A model generated the notes under the pieces. It did no database searches and was not told where the DNA came from. It was given only the letters and a program-made list of their open reading frames with translations. A program made the translations under genes and the position numbers. From positions 62,001 to 126,000 of the forward strand of contig JAEWYT010000196.1 of NCBI GenBank assembly GCA_023458595.1: a stretch of 64,000 bases of DNA, read 5' to 3'. This document shows, piece after piece, positions 17,554 through 26,510 of this stretch. Within the stretch, counting starts at the first letter, position 1, and every line of letters starts with the position of its first letter. This stretch comes from Pseudomonadota bacterium (GTDB taxonomy: Bacteria; Pseudomonadota; Alphaproteobacteria; Rhizobiales; Tepidamorphaceae).

Positions 17554-18465
17554 ATGGATATCCGGCAGCTCCAGTATCTGGTGGCGCTCGCGCGCGAGAA
17601 GCACTTCACGCGCGCGGCGGCGGCCTGCAACGTGACGCAGCCGACGCTTTCGGGGCGCATCCACCAGCTCGAGCAGGAGCTCGGCGTCGCCATCGTCAAG
17701 CGCGGCAAGCGCTACGAGGGGCTGACGCCGGAGGGCGAGCGCGTGCTCAAATGGGCCCACTCCATCATCGAGAACCGCACCTCCATGGAGCAGGAGCTGG
17801 CGACGCTGAAGGGCGCGCTGGCGGCCCGGATCGTTCTGGGCGTGATTCCCTCCGCCCTGCCGACCGTCTCGGTCCTGACCGACGCGGTGCGACAGCGGTT
17901 CCCCGGGATCACGTTCAACGTGCTGTCGCAGAACTCGCGGGAGATCCTGCGCAGCCTCGCCGACTACTCGATCGACGCCGGGGTCAGCTATCTGGACAAC
18001 GAGCCGATCGGACGTGGGCTCACCGTGCCGCTCTACAAGGAGCGCTACCGGCTCTTCGTGCGCGACGACCATCCGCTCGCCACCCGCAAGACGGTCGCCT
18101 GGACGGAGGCCGCCGGCCATCCGCTCGGCCTGCTCTCGCCCGACATGCAGAACCGGCGCATCGTCGACGCGATCTTCGCCAGGCTCGACAGCAAGCCGGA
18201 CCCGGAAATCGAGTCGAACTCCGTCATAAGCCTCTATTCGCATATCCGGCTGCATGGGCTCGCCTGCATCCTGCCGGAGCATTTCCTGCTGGTTTTCGAC
18301 CGGGCGGACCGGATTTGCGCGATTCCGCTGGTCGATCCCGTCGAAGAGCACGTGATCGGCCTGATCGTGAACGATCGCGACCCCCTGCCCCCGGTCATCG
18401 CCTCGCTGATGGACGTCGCGCGCAAGTTCGAGCTGCCGGAGCACTTTGCGGCCCGGCTCATGTGA
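17554..18465 (+). CDS. LysR-family transcriptional regulator of the fds operon
   Basis: 303 residues: N-terminal LysR winged helix (MDIRQLQYLVALAREKHFTR, then AAAACNVTQPTLSGRIHQLE) and a C-terminal PBP2 effector domain. It is co-oriented with and 115 bp upstream of fdsG. A LysR gene in this position is usual for fdsGBACD loci, where the protein (FdsR) responds to formate. I infer that role from position and family. The start at ATG 17554 gives the canonical LysR N-terminus. Confidence 0.85.
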   Translation: MDIRQLQYLVALAREKHFTRAAAACNVTQPTLSGRIHQLEQELGVAIVKRGKRYEGLTPEGERVLKWAHSIIENRTSMEQELATLKGALAARIVLGVIPSALPTVSVLTDAVRQRFPGITFNVLSQNSREILRSLADYSIDAGVSYLDNEPIGRGLTVPLYKERYRLFVRDDHPLATRKTVAWTEAAGHPLGLLSPDMQNRRIVDAIFARLDSKPDPEIESNSVISLYSHIRLHGLACILPEHFLLVFDRADRICAIPLVDPVEEHVIGLIVNDRDPLPPVIASLMDVARKFELPEHFAARLM

Positions 18466-18494
18466 TTTGAGCCTGCCCGGGCCAAGTCCATCAA

Positions 18495-18505
18495 TATCGC
18501 CGATG
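18495..18505. promoter_or_regulatory. candidate formate-dehydrogenase box upstream of fdsG
   Basis: TATCGCCGATG in the 115-bp space between the LysR gene and fdsG. The identical 11-mer occurs upstream of the exported formate dehydrogenase operon (29829-29839), and its core recurs in the palindrome at 23772-23790. A shared operator is inferred; the binding protein is unknown. Confidence 0.4.
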
Positions 18506-18580
18506 ACACCATAGACAGAATCGATTTGCCTGAAATCATTGAAAAATCGACACTTGTGGCTTCTTGGAGGAGAAGACCCA

Positions 18581-19078
18581 GTGTCGCTAGAGAACGTCCC
18601 GCAGGCGGGAGACGGCGCATGGCAGGCCGCTGAGACAGCCGCCGAGGAAGCCTGCAGCCGCCACGGAAACGATCCGGCCAGCCTGATCGAGATCCTGCAC
18701 GACCTCCAGGAGGAGGTCGGCTGCGTGCCGCAGGCCGCGCTGCCGGTGATCGCCAAGGCGCTGAACCGCTCGCGCGCCGAGATCCACGGCGTCGTCAGCT
18801 TCTACCACGATTTCCGCGAGAAGCCGGCCGGCGCGGTCACGGTGAAGGTCTGCCGCGCGGAGGCCTGCCAGTCGATGGGCGCGCTCGACCTGATCGATCA
18901 GATCTGCAGGCGCCACGGCATCGCGCTCGGGGAAACCGGCACCGACGGCGTCACCGTCGAGCCGGTGTACTGCCTCGGCAACTGCGCGCTGTCGCCGGCA
19001 GCCCTCGTCAACGGCAAGCCCTACGGCCGCCTCGACGTCGACCGCCTGGAGGCCGCGATCGCGGGGGCGCGGTCATGA
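18581..19078 (+). CDS. fdsG: NAD-dependent formate dehydrogenase, gamma subunit (NuoE-like)
   Basis: 165 residues of the thioredoxin-like [2Fe-2S] ferredoxin family. EVGCVPQAALPVIAKALNRS and VVSFYHDF are family marks. The four cluster cysteines are in KVCRAEACQSMG and VYCLGNCALSP. FdsG is part of the soluble diaphorase-linked formate dehydrogenase that oxidises formate to CO2 and reduces NAD. I start at GTG 18581, preceded by GGAGGA at 18566-18571; an upstream TTG at 18539 lacks a clear site. The stop overlaps the fdsB start (ATGA). Confidence 0.9.
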   Translation: MSLENVPQAGDGAWQAAETAAEEACSRHGNDPASLIEILHDLQEEVGCVPQAALPVIAKALNRSRAEIHGVVSFYHDFREKPAGAVTVKVCRAEACQSMGALDLIDQICRRHGIALGETGTDGVTVEPVYCLGNCALSPAALVNGKPYGRLDVDRLEAAIAGARS

Positions 19079-20625
19079 CCACGGTCTATGTGCCCGCCGA
19101 TACCGCAGCCCTCTCCGTCGGCGCCGACGAGGTGGCCGAGGCGATCGCCCGCGAGGCGAGCGCCCGCCGCCTCGATATCCGCATCGTGCGCAACGGCACG
19201 CGCGGCCTCCTCTGGCTCGAGCCGCTGGTCGAAGTCCTGCACGACGGCGTCCGCCACGCCTACGGCCCGGTGACGCCGGAAGCGGTGCCGGCCCTGTTCG
19301 ACGCGGGCTTCCTGAGCGGCGGCAGCCATCCGCTGGCGCATGGCGCGACCGGCGAAATCCCCTACCTGAAGTCCCAGCAGCGGCTGACGTTCTCGCGGGT
19401 CGGCGTCATCGACCCGCTCGACCTCGCCGAATACGAGGCGCACGGCGGCCTGAAGGGCCTCCGCAAGGCGGCGTCCATGGCACCCGCCGAGATCGTCGCC
19501 GCGGTCACTGAATCCGGCCTGCGCGGACGCGGCGGCGCGGGCTTTCCCGCCGGCATCAAGTGGAAGACCGTGTCCGAGCTTCCGGAAGGCCAGAAGTACG
19601 TCTGCTGCAATGCCGACGAAGGCGATTCAGGCACCTTCGCCGACCGCATCCTTATGGAGGGCGATCCCTCCTGCCTGATCGAGGGCATGGCGATCGCCGG
19701 CCTCGCGACGGGAGCGAGCGAGGGCTACGTCTACATACGCTCCGAATATCCGCTGGCGATCGAGCGCATGAGCGCGGCGATCGACATCTGGGAGAACGCG
19801 GGCCTGCTCGGCGACGACGTCGCCGGCTCCGGCCGCCCGTTCCGGCTGCATGTGCGCCGCGGTGCCGGCGCCTATATCTGCGGCGAGGAATCCTCGATGC
19901 TCGAAAGCCTCGAGGGCAAGCGCGGCACGGTGCGCGCCAAGCCGCCAATCCCGGCGATCGCCGGCCTGTTCGGCAAGCCGACCGTCGTCAACAACGTGCT
20001 GTCGCTGGCGACCGTGCCGGTGATCATGGCCGAAGGGCCGCAAGCCTATCGCGACTACGGCATGGGCAGATCGCGCGGCACGCAGGCGTTCCAGCTCGCC
20101 GGCAACATCGAGCGCGGCGGCCTGGTGGAGCTCGCCTTCGGCGTGACGATCCGCGAGCTGATCGAGGACTACGGCGGCGGCACGGCGTCGGGCAGACCCT
20201 TCCGCGCCGCGCAGATCGGCGGACCGCTCGGCGCCTACGTGAACGAGGCGATGCTGGACCTGCCGATGGACTACGAGACGCTCGCCGAGAACCAGGCGAT
20301 GCTCGGCCACGGCGGCATCGTCGTCTTCGACGACACGGTCGACATGGGCGCGATGGCGCGCTTCGCCTTCGAGTTCTGCGAGATCGAGAGCTGCGGCAAG
20401 TGCACGCCCTGCCGCATCGGGGCCACGCGGGGCAAGGAGACGGTCGAGAAGATCCTGCGGGGCGTCGACGTGGCGAAGAACGTCGCCCTCGTCGAGGACC
20501 TCTGCGAGGTGATGACCGACGGCTCGCTCTGCGCCATGGGCGGGCTGACGCCGATGCCGGTGACGAGCGCGCTCAGGCTCTTCCCGGAGGATTTCGACAC
20601 CGCGCCCGCAGTGGCGGCGGAATAA
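19075..20625 (+). CDS. fdsB: NAD-dependent formate dehydrogenase, beta subunit (NuoF-like diaphorase)
   Basis: 516 residues. The NADH-binding GRGGAGFPAGIKW, the FMN-binding YVCCNADEGDSGTFADR and the [4Fe-4S] motif ESCGKCTPCRIG are intact. An extra N-terminal domain of about 110 residues precedes the diaphorase core, as is usual for FdsB-type proteins. It passes electrons from the FdsA iron-sulfur chain to NAD. Its start overlaps the fdsG stop by 4 bp and fdsA begins 18 bp downstream. Confidence 0.92.
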   Translation: MTTVYVPADTAALSVGADEVAEAIAREASARRLDIRIVRNGTRGLLWLEPLVEVLHDGVRHAYGPVTPEAVPALFDAGFLSGGSHPLAHGATGEIPYLKSQQRLTFSRVGVIDPLDLAEYEAHGGLKGLRKAASMAPAEIVAAVTESGLRGRGGAGFPAGIKWKTVSELPEGQKYVCCNADEGDSGTFADRILMEGDPSCLIEGMAIAGLATGASEGYVYIRSEYPLAIERMSAAIDIWENAGLLGDDVAGSGRPFRLHVRRGAGAYICGEESSMLESLEGKRGTVRAKPPIPAIAGLFGKPTVVNNVLSLATVPVIMAEGPQAYRDYGMGRSRGTQAFQLAGNIERGGLVELAFGVTIRELIEDYGGGTASGRPFRAAQIGGPLGAYVNEAMLDLPMDYETLAENQAMLGHGGIVVFDDTVDMGAMARFAFEFCEIESCGKCTPCRIGATRGKETVEKILRGVDVAKNVALVEDLCEVMTDGSLCAMGGLTPMPVTSALRLFPEDFDTAPAVAAE

Positions 20626-20643
20626 GGTTTGCAGGAGGCACCC

Positions 20644-23496
20644 ATGACGGTCCTGAAGGAACCCGATCTCGGCACCCCGGCACGCGAAAGCGAACGGATG
20701 GTCTCGCTGGAGATCGACGGCCATATAGTCACCGTGCCGGAAGGCACCTCGATCATGCGGGCGGCCCGCGAGGTGGGCCAGTCGATCCCGAAGCTCTGCG
20801 CGACCGACATGATGGACGCCTGGGGCTCGTGCCGCATGTGCCTCGTCGAGATCGAGGGCGTGCGCGGGACGCCGGCCTCCTGCACGACGCCGGTGCGCGA
20901 GGGCATGAAGGTGAAGACGCAGACGCAGCGGCTGGAGAAGATCCGGCGCGGCGTCATGGAGCTCTACATCTCCGACCATCCGCTCGACTGCCTGACCTGC
21001 GCGGCGAACGGCGACTGCGAGTTGCAGGACACCGCCGGCGAGGTGGGCCTGCGCGAAGTCCGCTACGGCTACGACGGCGACAAGCATTTCGCCGAGAAGG
21101 CCGAGCCGAAGGACGAATCCAACCCCTATTTCGCGTTCGAACCGGCGAAATGCATCGTCTGCTCGCGCTGCGTGCGGGCCTGCGAGGAGGTGCAGGGCAC
21201 CTTCGCGCTGACGATTCAGGGTCGCGGCTTCGACTCCAAGGTTTCGCCCGGCACCGCCCTCGACGACTTCTTCTCCTCCGAATGCGTCTCGTGCGGCGCC
21301 TGCGTGCAGGCCTGTCCGACGGCGACGCTGATGGAGAAGTCGATCTACGACCACGGCCAGCCGAGCCGCACCGTCCTGACGACCTGCGCCTATTGCGGCG
21401 TCGGCTGCTCGTTCAAGGCCGAGCTCAAGGGCGATCAGGTGGTGCGTATGGTCCCCTACAAGGACGGCGGCGCCAACGAGGGCCATTCCTGTGTGAAGGG
21501 CCGCTTCGCCTGGGGCTACGCGACGCACAAGGACCGCATCACGGTGCCGATGGTGCGCGACAGGATCACCGATCCCTGGCGCGAGGTGTCCTGGGAGGAG
21601 GCCATCGACTTCACCGCCACCCGCTTCAAGGCGATCCAGGAACGCCACGGCCGCACGGCGATCGGCGGCATCACCTCCTCGCGCTGCACCAACGAGGAGG
21701 TCTACGTCGTCCAGAAGATGGTCCGCGCGGCCTTCGGCAACAACAACGTCGACACCTGCGCGCGCGTCTGCCATTCGCCGACGGGCTACGGCCTGAAGAC
21801 GACGCTCGGCACCTCGGCCGGCACGCAGAACTTCAAGTCAGTCGAGAAGGCCGACGTGATCCTCGTCATCGGCGCCAACCCGACCGACGGCCATCCGGTC
21901 TTCGCCTCTCGGCTGAAGAAGCGGCTGCGCCAGGGCGCGAAGCTGATCGTCGCCGATCCGCGCCGCATCGACCTCGTGCGCGCGCCGCACATCCAGGCCG
22001 CCTACCACCTGCAGCTCCGGCCGAGCACCAACGTGGCGCTGATGAACGCGCTGGCGCATGTCGTCGTCACCGAGGGCCTCGTCGCCGAGGACTACGTCGC
22101 CGAGCGCTGCGACATGATGGAGTTCGAGCGCTGGCGGACGTTCGTCGCCGAGGAGCGCAACTCGCCCGAGGCCCTCGCCGGGATCATCGGCGTCGAGGCC
22201 GGCACGATCCGCGAGGCCGCCCGGCTCTACGCGACCGGCGGCAATGCCGCGATCTACTACGGTCTCGGCGTCACCGAGCACAGCCAGGGCTCGACCATGG
22301 TGATGGCGATGGCGAACCTCGCCATGGCGACCGGCAACATCGGCCGCGAGGGCGTCGGCATCAATCCGCTGCGCGGCCAGAACAACGTGCAGGGCTCCTG
22401 CGACATGGGCTCGTTCCCGCACGAGTTCCCCGGCTACCGCCACGTCTCCGACGACGCGGTGCGCGGCTCGTTCGAGGCCGACTGGGGACTGCCGCTGTCG
22501 GCGGAGCCGGGCCTGCGCATCCCCAACATGTTCGCCGAGGCGATCGACGGGAGCTTCAAGGGCCTGTTCGTGCAGGGCGAGGACATCGCCCAGTCCGATC
22601 CGAACACGATGCACGTGCAGGCGGCGCTCGCGGCGATGGAATGCATCGTCGTGCAGGACCTGTTCCTGAACGAGACGGCGGCCTACGCGCACGTCTTCCT
22701 GCCCGGCACCTCGTTCCTGGAGAAGGACGGCACCTTCACCAATGCCGAGCGGCGCATCAATCGCGTGCGGCCGGTGATGCCGGAGAAGAGCGGCCTGTCG
22801 GAATGGGAGACGGTCTGCCGTCTCGCCCGCGCGATGGGCTACGACATGCACTACGGCTCCGCGGCCGAGATCATGGACGAGATCGCCCGGCTGACCCCGA
22901 CGTTCGCCGGCGTCAGCTTCGCCCGGCTCGACGGCGAGGGCTCGCTGCAGTGGCCGGTCAACGCGAACGCTCCGCACGGCACGCCGACCATGCATATCGG
23001 CAAGTTCGTGCGCGGCAAGGGCCGCTTCATGATCACCGAGTTCGTGCCGACGGAAGAGCGCGCCAACCGCAGCTATCCGCTGATCCTGACGACGGGGCGC
23101 ATCCTCTCCCAGTACAATGTCGGGGCCCAGACGCGCCGAACCGAGAACGTGCGCTGGCACGAGACGGACGTTCTGGAGATCCACCCCTTCGACGCGGAGG
23201 AGCGCGGCATCGCCGACGGCGACATGGTGTCGATCCAGAGCCGCAAGGGCGCCGTCAGCCTGCCCGCGCAGATCTCCGAGCGGATGCCGCAGGGCGTCGT
23301 CTACACGACGTTCCACCACCCGCTGTCGGGCACCAACGTCATCACGACCGAATATTCCGACTGGGCGACCAACTGCCCCGAGTACAAGGTGACGGCGGTG
23401 CAGGTCGCCCGCTCGAACCAGCCCTCGGATTGGCAGCACGAGTACGAGGAGATGAAGCGCACGCACTATCGCGGCGTGGTGGAGGCCGCGGAATGA
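20644..23496 (+). CDS. fdsA: NAD-dependent formate dehydrogenase, molybdenum-containing alpha subunit
   Basis: 950 residues. From the N-terminus: a [2Fe-2S] domain (WGSCRMCLVEIEG), a His/Cys [4Fe-4S] site (HPLDCLTCAANGDC), two ferredoxin-type clusters (CIVCSRCVRACEE and CVSCGACVQACPT), the cluster beside the cofactor (CAYCGVGCSFKAEL), then the bis-MGD molybdopterin domains. The metal ligand is Cys at about residue 376 in ARVCHSPTGYG, so no selenocysteine is used. ATG 20644 has AGGAGG just upstream. It oxidises formate in the cytoplasm. The stop overlaps fdsD. No fdhD-like gene sits between fdsA and fdsD; FdhD is encoded at 24868. Confidence 0.94.
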   Translation: MTVLKEPDLGTPARESERMVSLEIDGHIVTVPEGTSIMRAAREVGQSIPKLCATDMMDAWGSCRMCLVEIEGVRGTPASCTTPVREGMKVKTQTQRLEKIRRGVMELYISDHPLDCLTCAANGDCELQDTAGEVGLREVRYGYDGDKHFAEKAEPKDESNPYFAFEPAKCIVCSRCVRACEEVQGTFALTIQGRGFDSKVSPGTALDDFFSSECVSCGACVQACPTATLMEKSIYDHGQPSRTVLTTCAYCGVGCSFKAELKGDQVVRMVPYKDGGANEGHSCVKGRFAWGYATHKDRITVPMVRDRITDPWREVSWEEAIDFTATRFKAIQERHGRTAIGGITSSRCTNEEVYVVQKMVRAAFGNNNVDTCARVCHSPTGYGLKTTLGTSAGTQNFKSVEKADVILVIGANPTDGHPVFASRLKKRLRQGAKLIVADPRRIDLVRAPHIQAAYHLQLRPSTNVALMNALAHVVVTEGLVAEDYVAERCDMMEFERWRTFVAEERNSPEALAGIIGVEAGTIREAARLYATGGNAAIYYGLGVTEHSQGSTMVMAMANLAMATGNIGREGVGINPLRGQNNVQGSCDMGSFPHEFPGYRHVSDDAVRGSFEADWGLPLSAEPGLRIPNMFAEAIDGSFKGLFVQGEDIAQSDPNTMHVQAALAAMECIVVQDLFLNETAAYAHVFLPGTSFLEKDGTFTNAERRINRVRPVMPEKSGLSEWETVCRLARAMGYDMHYGSAAEIMDEIARLTPTFAGVSFARLDGEGSLQWPVNANAPHGTPTMHIGKFVRGKGRFMITEFVPTEERANRSYPLILTTGRILSQYNVGAQTRRTENVRWHETDVLEIHPFDAEERGIADGDMVSIQSRKGAVSLPAQISERMPQGVVYTTFHHPLSGTNVITTEYSDWATNCPEYKVTAVQVARSNQPSDWQHEYEEMKRTHYRGVVEAAE

Positions 23497-23714
23497 GCGA
23501 GGATGCCGAGCTCGTCCGCATGGCGAACCAGATCGCGGACTTCTTCCAGGTCTATCCGCACGAGGAGGCGGTCGCGGGCGTGGCCGGCCACATCCGCGAT
23601 TTCTGGACCTACCGGATGCGCGAGGAGCTTTCCGCCCATATCGCCTCCGGCGGGGCGGGGCTCAAGCCGCTCGCCATCGAGGCGATGGGGCGGCTGGAGA
23701 CCGAGGCCGCCTGA
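23493..23714 (+). CDS. fdsD: formate dehydrogenase delta subunit
   Basis: 73 residues matching the FdsD family: RMANQIADFFQVYPHEEAV, then VAGHIRDFWTYRMREEL. FdsD is a small subunit of the NAD-linked complex that helps assembly or stability of the holoenzyme. The ATG overlaps the fdsA stop by 4 bp. It closes the fdsGBA-D operon; the 189 bp beyond holds an octamer repeat cluster rather than an obvious terminator. Confidence 0.9.
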   Translation: MSEDAELVRMANQIADFFQVYPHEEAVAGVAGHIRDFWTYRMREELSAHIASGGAGLKPLAIEAMGRLETEAA

Positions 23715-23747
23715 AGAAACCCGACTACCCCATTGCCACAAAAGCAC

Positions 23748-23790
23748 TATCGGCGCCGCGATGTGCGTTTCCGCCGATACTGTATCGGCG
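23748..23790. promoter_or_regulatory. octamer cluster TATCGGCG/CGCCGATA upstream of the HTH regulator gene
   Basis: TATCGGCG at 23748-23755 is followed by a perfect palindrome, CGCCGATA (23772-23779), CTG, TATCGGCG (23783-23790). Three copies of one octamer within 43 bp, between fdsD and the regulator gene, look like an operator. The core CGCCGAT is shared with the sites at 18495 and 29829. The palindrome could also form a short hairpin ending the fds transcript. Confidence 0.5.
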
Positions 23791-23903
23791 AAGAATCGTC
23801 ATCGCAGAGCTTGATCGCGGACGCGAAATTGACGATGTAGTGGCCCCGTCCCCCGCGAAAAGGCAGTCCGTCCTCATGGACGGGCCGGGACGAACGGGAC
23901 CTC

Positions 23904-24791
23904 ATGGCGCTGCATACCCCCGAGTACATGACCACCAGGGAGGTCGCCGACCTTCTTCGCCTGAAGGAGCGAAGGGTCTACGACCTCGCCTCCAACGGCG
24001 AAATCCCGTGCACGCGCGCGCTCGGCAAGCTGCTGTTCCAGCGCTCGAAGATCGACGCCTGGCTCGCCAGCCACGATTCCGGCGTGACCGTCGCCACGGC
24101 GCCGCAGACCCCCAGGGTGCTGCTCGGCAGCCACGACCAGCTGCTCGAATGGGCGCTGAGGGAATCGGAGTCCGGCATCGCGACCTTCTTCGACGGCAGC
24201 CTCGACGGCCTCGACCGTTTCGAGCGTACCGAAGGCATCGCGGCGGGGCTCAGCGTCTATTCGCCGGAGACCGACGACTGGAACGCCGCCGTCGTCCGGG
24301 AACGCTTCCCGGCCCGGAACGTCGTCCTCGTCGAATGGGCCTGGCGGCAGCGCGGCCTCATCGTCGCGCCGGGAAACCCGAAGGGCCTCGCCGCCTTCGC
24401 CGACGTCGCGGGCAAGCGTCTGGTGCCGCGCCAGCCCCTCGCCGGCAGCCAGGTGCTGCTGGAGCAGCTCATCGAGCGCGAGGGCCTGAAGGCGGGCTCG
24501 ATCGATCTCGCGCCCGTCGCCCGCTCCGAAGCGGACGCCGCGCTCGCCGTCGCCGACGGACAGGGCGACGTGGCGTTCGGGCTGCAATCCGTCGCCCACC
24601 AGTTCCGGCTCGGCTTCGTGCCCGTGATCCGGGAGCGGTACGACCTCCTGGTCGACCGGGTCGAGTGGTTCGAGGAGCCGTTCCAGCGCGTCATGACCTT
24701 CGTGCGCACCGAGGCTTTCCGCGCGCGCGCCGAAGCGATGCCGGGCTACGACCTCGCCGGACTGGGCCGGGTCCGGCTCAACCCGCGCTGA
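23904..24791 (+). CDS. HTH (excisionase/MerR-type) regulator with periplasmic-binding-protein-like ligand domain
   Basis: 295 residues. The first 55 form an excisionase-type winged helix (MTTREVADLLRLKERRVYDL, then IPCTRALGKLLFQRSKIDAW). Residues about 65-280 form a PBP-like domain of the type seen in molybdate- or small-oxoanion-sensing regulators (PF12727-like). It has no signal peptide and is cytoplasmic. It sits between fdsD and fdhD, so sensing formate, molybdate or molybdopterin supply is a reasonable guess. The octamer palindrome at 23772-23790 may be its own operator. Confidence 0.75.
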   Translation: MALHTPEYMTTREVADLLRLKERRVYDLASNGEIPCTRALGKLLFQRSKIDAWLASHDSGVTVATAPQTPRVLLGSHDQLLEWALRESESGIATFFDGSLDGLDRFERTEGIAAGLSVYSPETDDWNAAVVRERFPARNVVLVEWAWRQRGLIVAPGNPKGLAAFADVAGKRLVPRQPLAGSQVLLEQLIEREGLKAGSIDLAPVARSEADAALAVADGQGDVAFGLQSVAHQFRLGFVPVIRERYDLLVDRVEWFEEPFQRVMTFVRTEAFRARAEAMPGYDLAGLGRVRLNPR

Positions 24792-24867
24792 TCACGATTT
24801 CCTTTGAGTTCCCAAATTGTTGCGCGCCTTGCCCGCCTCGTGCGACACTGCGCGGGGAGAAGCGACA

Positions 24868-25665
24868 ATGACGATGACCATACAGCGTGTCCCGCGCGTC
24901 ATCTGGCGCGGCTCCTCGTTGGCCCAGGACGATCGCGCCGTCCCCGAGGAGACGGCGGTCGCGCTGACGTACAACGGCACCTCGCAGGCCGTGATGATGG
25001 CCACGCCGGCCGACCTCGAGGATTTCACCTACGGCTTCAGCCTGACCGAGCGGATCGTGGGCGACGTCGGCGAGGTCCAGTCGGTCGAGATCGTCGAGCT
25101 CGAGAACGGCATCGAGGCGCGCGCCTGGATCGCCGAGCACCGGATATCGCGCCTGCTCGAGCGGCGGCGCTTCATGGCCGGTCCGACCGGCTGCGGCCTT
25201 TGCGGCGTCGAGAGCCTCGCGGAAGCCGTTCCCGCGCCGCCGACGGTCACCAACGACGCGTCCTTCACGCCCGATGCGGTGATGGAGGCTCTCGACCGGC
25301 TCAGTGCGGCCCAGGCGCTGCACCGCTCGACCCGGGCGGTGCACGGGGCGGGATGCTGGACGCCGGACAAGGGCCTCGTCGCCGTGCGCGAGGATCTCGG
25401 CCGGCACAACGCCCTCGACAAGCTCGTCGGGGCGCTGGCACGGGCCGACCACACGCCCGCCGACAGCATCGTCGTGCTGACGAGCCGGGTGTCGGTCGAA
25501 ATCGTGCAGAAGGCGGCCGTCGCCGGCGCGCCGGTGGTGGTGGCCATCTCGGCGCCGACGGCGCTCGCGATCCGGGTGGCCGAAGCGGCCGGCATCACTC
25601 TCGTCGGCGTTGCCCGCGACGACGGTTTCGAGGTGTTCACGCACCCCGAGCGGATTGCGATGTAG
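24868..25665 (+). CDS. fdhD: formate dehydrogenase accessory sulfurtransferase FdhD
   Basis: 265 residues of the FdhD family, which moves sulfur from a cysteine desulfurase to the bis-MGD cofactor so that formate dehydrogenase becomes active. The catalytic pair is in GPTGCGLCGVESL, and LVAVREDLGRHNALDKL and SIVVLTSRVSVEIVQKAA are typical. ATG 24868 follows a GGGGAGA site. It lies between the soluble and the exported formate dehydrogenases and probably serves both. Confidence 0.93.
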   Translation: MTMTIQRVPRVIWRGSSLAQDDRAVPEETAVALTYNGTSQAVMMATPADLEDFTYGFSLTERIVGDVGEVQSVEIVELENGIEARAWIAEHRISRLLERRRFMAGPTGCGLCGVESLAEAVPAPPTVTNDASFTPDAVMEALDRLSAAQALHRSTRAVHGAGCWTPDKGLVAVREDLGRHNALDKLVGALARADHTPADSIVVLTSRVSVEIVQKAAVAGAPVVVAISAPTALAIRVAEAAGITLVGVARDDGFEVFTHPERIAM

Positions 25666-25688
25666 CAGGCCGGATCGCGGTCAGGCGG

Positions 25689-25811
25689 TCACATCCGCAC
25701 CCGGTCGGAGGAGAAGACCGACTCCGCCGACATGTCGAGGCCGTCGAGGACGACGGCGGCGATGCCCGAGATGACGACGATCGCCACGATGGCGCCAAGG
25801 AACGGTTTCAT
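25689..25811 (-). CDS. 40-residue single-pass membrane peptide at the end of the exported formate dehydrogenase operon
   Basis: A short open frame reads MKPFLGAIVAIVVISGIAAV followed by VLDGLDMSAESVFSSDRVRM. Residues 3-22 are one hydrophobic helix; the rest is polar. AAGGGG stands at good spacing before the ATG. It begins 90 bp after the stop of the beta-subunit gene and is co-directional, where a cytochrome b gamma subunit gene is often found. The beta subunit here has no C-terminal anchor helix. A role as membrane tether or small subunit of the exported enzyme is inference. I recognise no family. Confidence 0.65.
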   Translation of the reverse strand: MKPFLGAIVAIVVISGIAAVVLDGLDMSAESVFSSDRVRM

Positions 25812-25901
25812 CTCCAGTCCCCTTCCCGACCGGCCGCCGGCGGCGGAAAAATGAGACGGCCGCACGCGGCGGCCGCCGAGTTGCTCAGGTAAATCGCTCC
25901 G

Positions 25902-26495
25902 TCACGACTTCTGGTCGGTGTAGGCCTGGCCCCAACCCCAGGCACCCGAGCCGAAGCCGCGCTCGACGACACGTTCGCGGTAGATCGCCGAGACCACGTC
26001 GCCGTCGCCGGCGAGCAGGGCCTTCGTCGCGCACATCTCGGCGCAGAGCGGCAGCTTGCCCTCCGCCAGACGGTTGCGGCCGTACTTCTTGTACTCGGCG
26101 TCCGAAAAGTCGGTTTCCGGACCGCCGCCGCAGAACGTGCACTTGTCCATCTTGCCGCGGGTGCCGAAGTTGCCGACCTGCGGATACTGCGGCGCGCCGA
26201 AGGGGCAGGCGTAGAAGCAGTAGCCGCAGCCGATGCACAGGTCCTTCGAGTGAAGCACCACGCCTTCCTCGGTCTGGTAGAAGCAGTCGACCGGGCAGAC
26301 GGCCATGCAGGGCGCGTCCGAGCAGTGCATGCAGGCCACCGACACCGAGCGCTGCCCGGGCTTGCCCTCGTTGATGGTCACCACGCGGCGGCGGTTGATG
26401 CCCCACGGGATCTCGTGCTCGTTCTTGCAGGCGGTGACGCAGGCGTTGCAGTTGATGCAGCGTTCGGCGTCGCAGAGGAATTTCATTCGTGCCAT
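25902..26495 (-). CDS. exported formate dehydrogenase, iron-sulfur beta subunit
   Basis: 197 residues with four [4Fe-4S] ferredoxin motifs: CINCNACVTACKNEHE, CMHCSDAPCMAVCP, CIGCGYCFYACPFG and the split last site CTFCGG with CAEMC. This is the FdnH/FdhB type of electron-transfer subunit, taking electrons from the molybdenum subunit. Unlike E. coli FdnH it ends without a hydrophobic anchor helix. It has no signal of its own and is presumably carried out by the Tat signal of the alpha subunit. It starts 15 bp after the alpha stop. Confidence 0.9.
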   Translation of the reverse strand: MARMKFLCDAERCINCNACVTACKNEHEIPWGINRRRVVTINEGKPGQRSVSVACMHCSDAPCMAVCPVDCFYQTEEGVVLHSKDLCIGCGYCFYACPFGAPQYPQVGNFGTRGKMDKCTFCGGGPETDFSDAEYKKYGRNRLAEGKLPLCAEMCATKALLAGDGDVVSAIYRERVVERGFGSGAWGWGQAYTDQKS

Positions 26496-26510
26496 GTCAC
26501 CCTCCCCCGA

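Noticed and set aside
19627..21774. Minus-strand open frame of over 700 codons across fdsB and fdsA
   Set aside because: Both plus-strand genes have full catalytic motifs here; the antisense frame has none.
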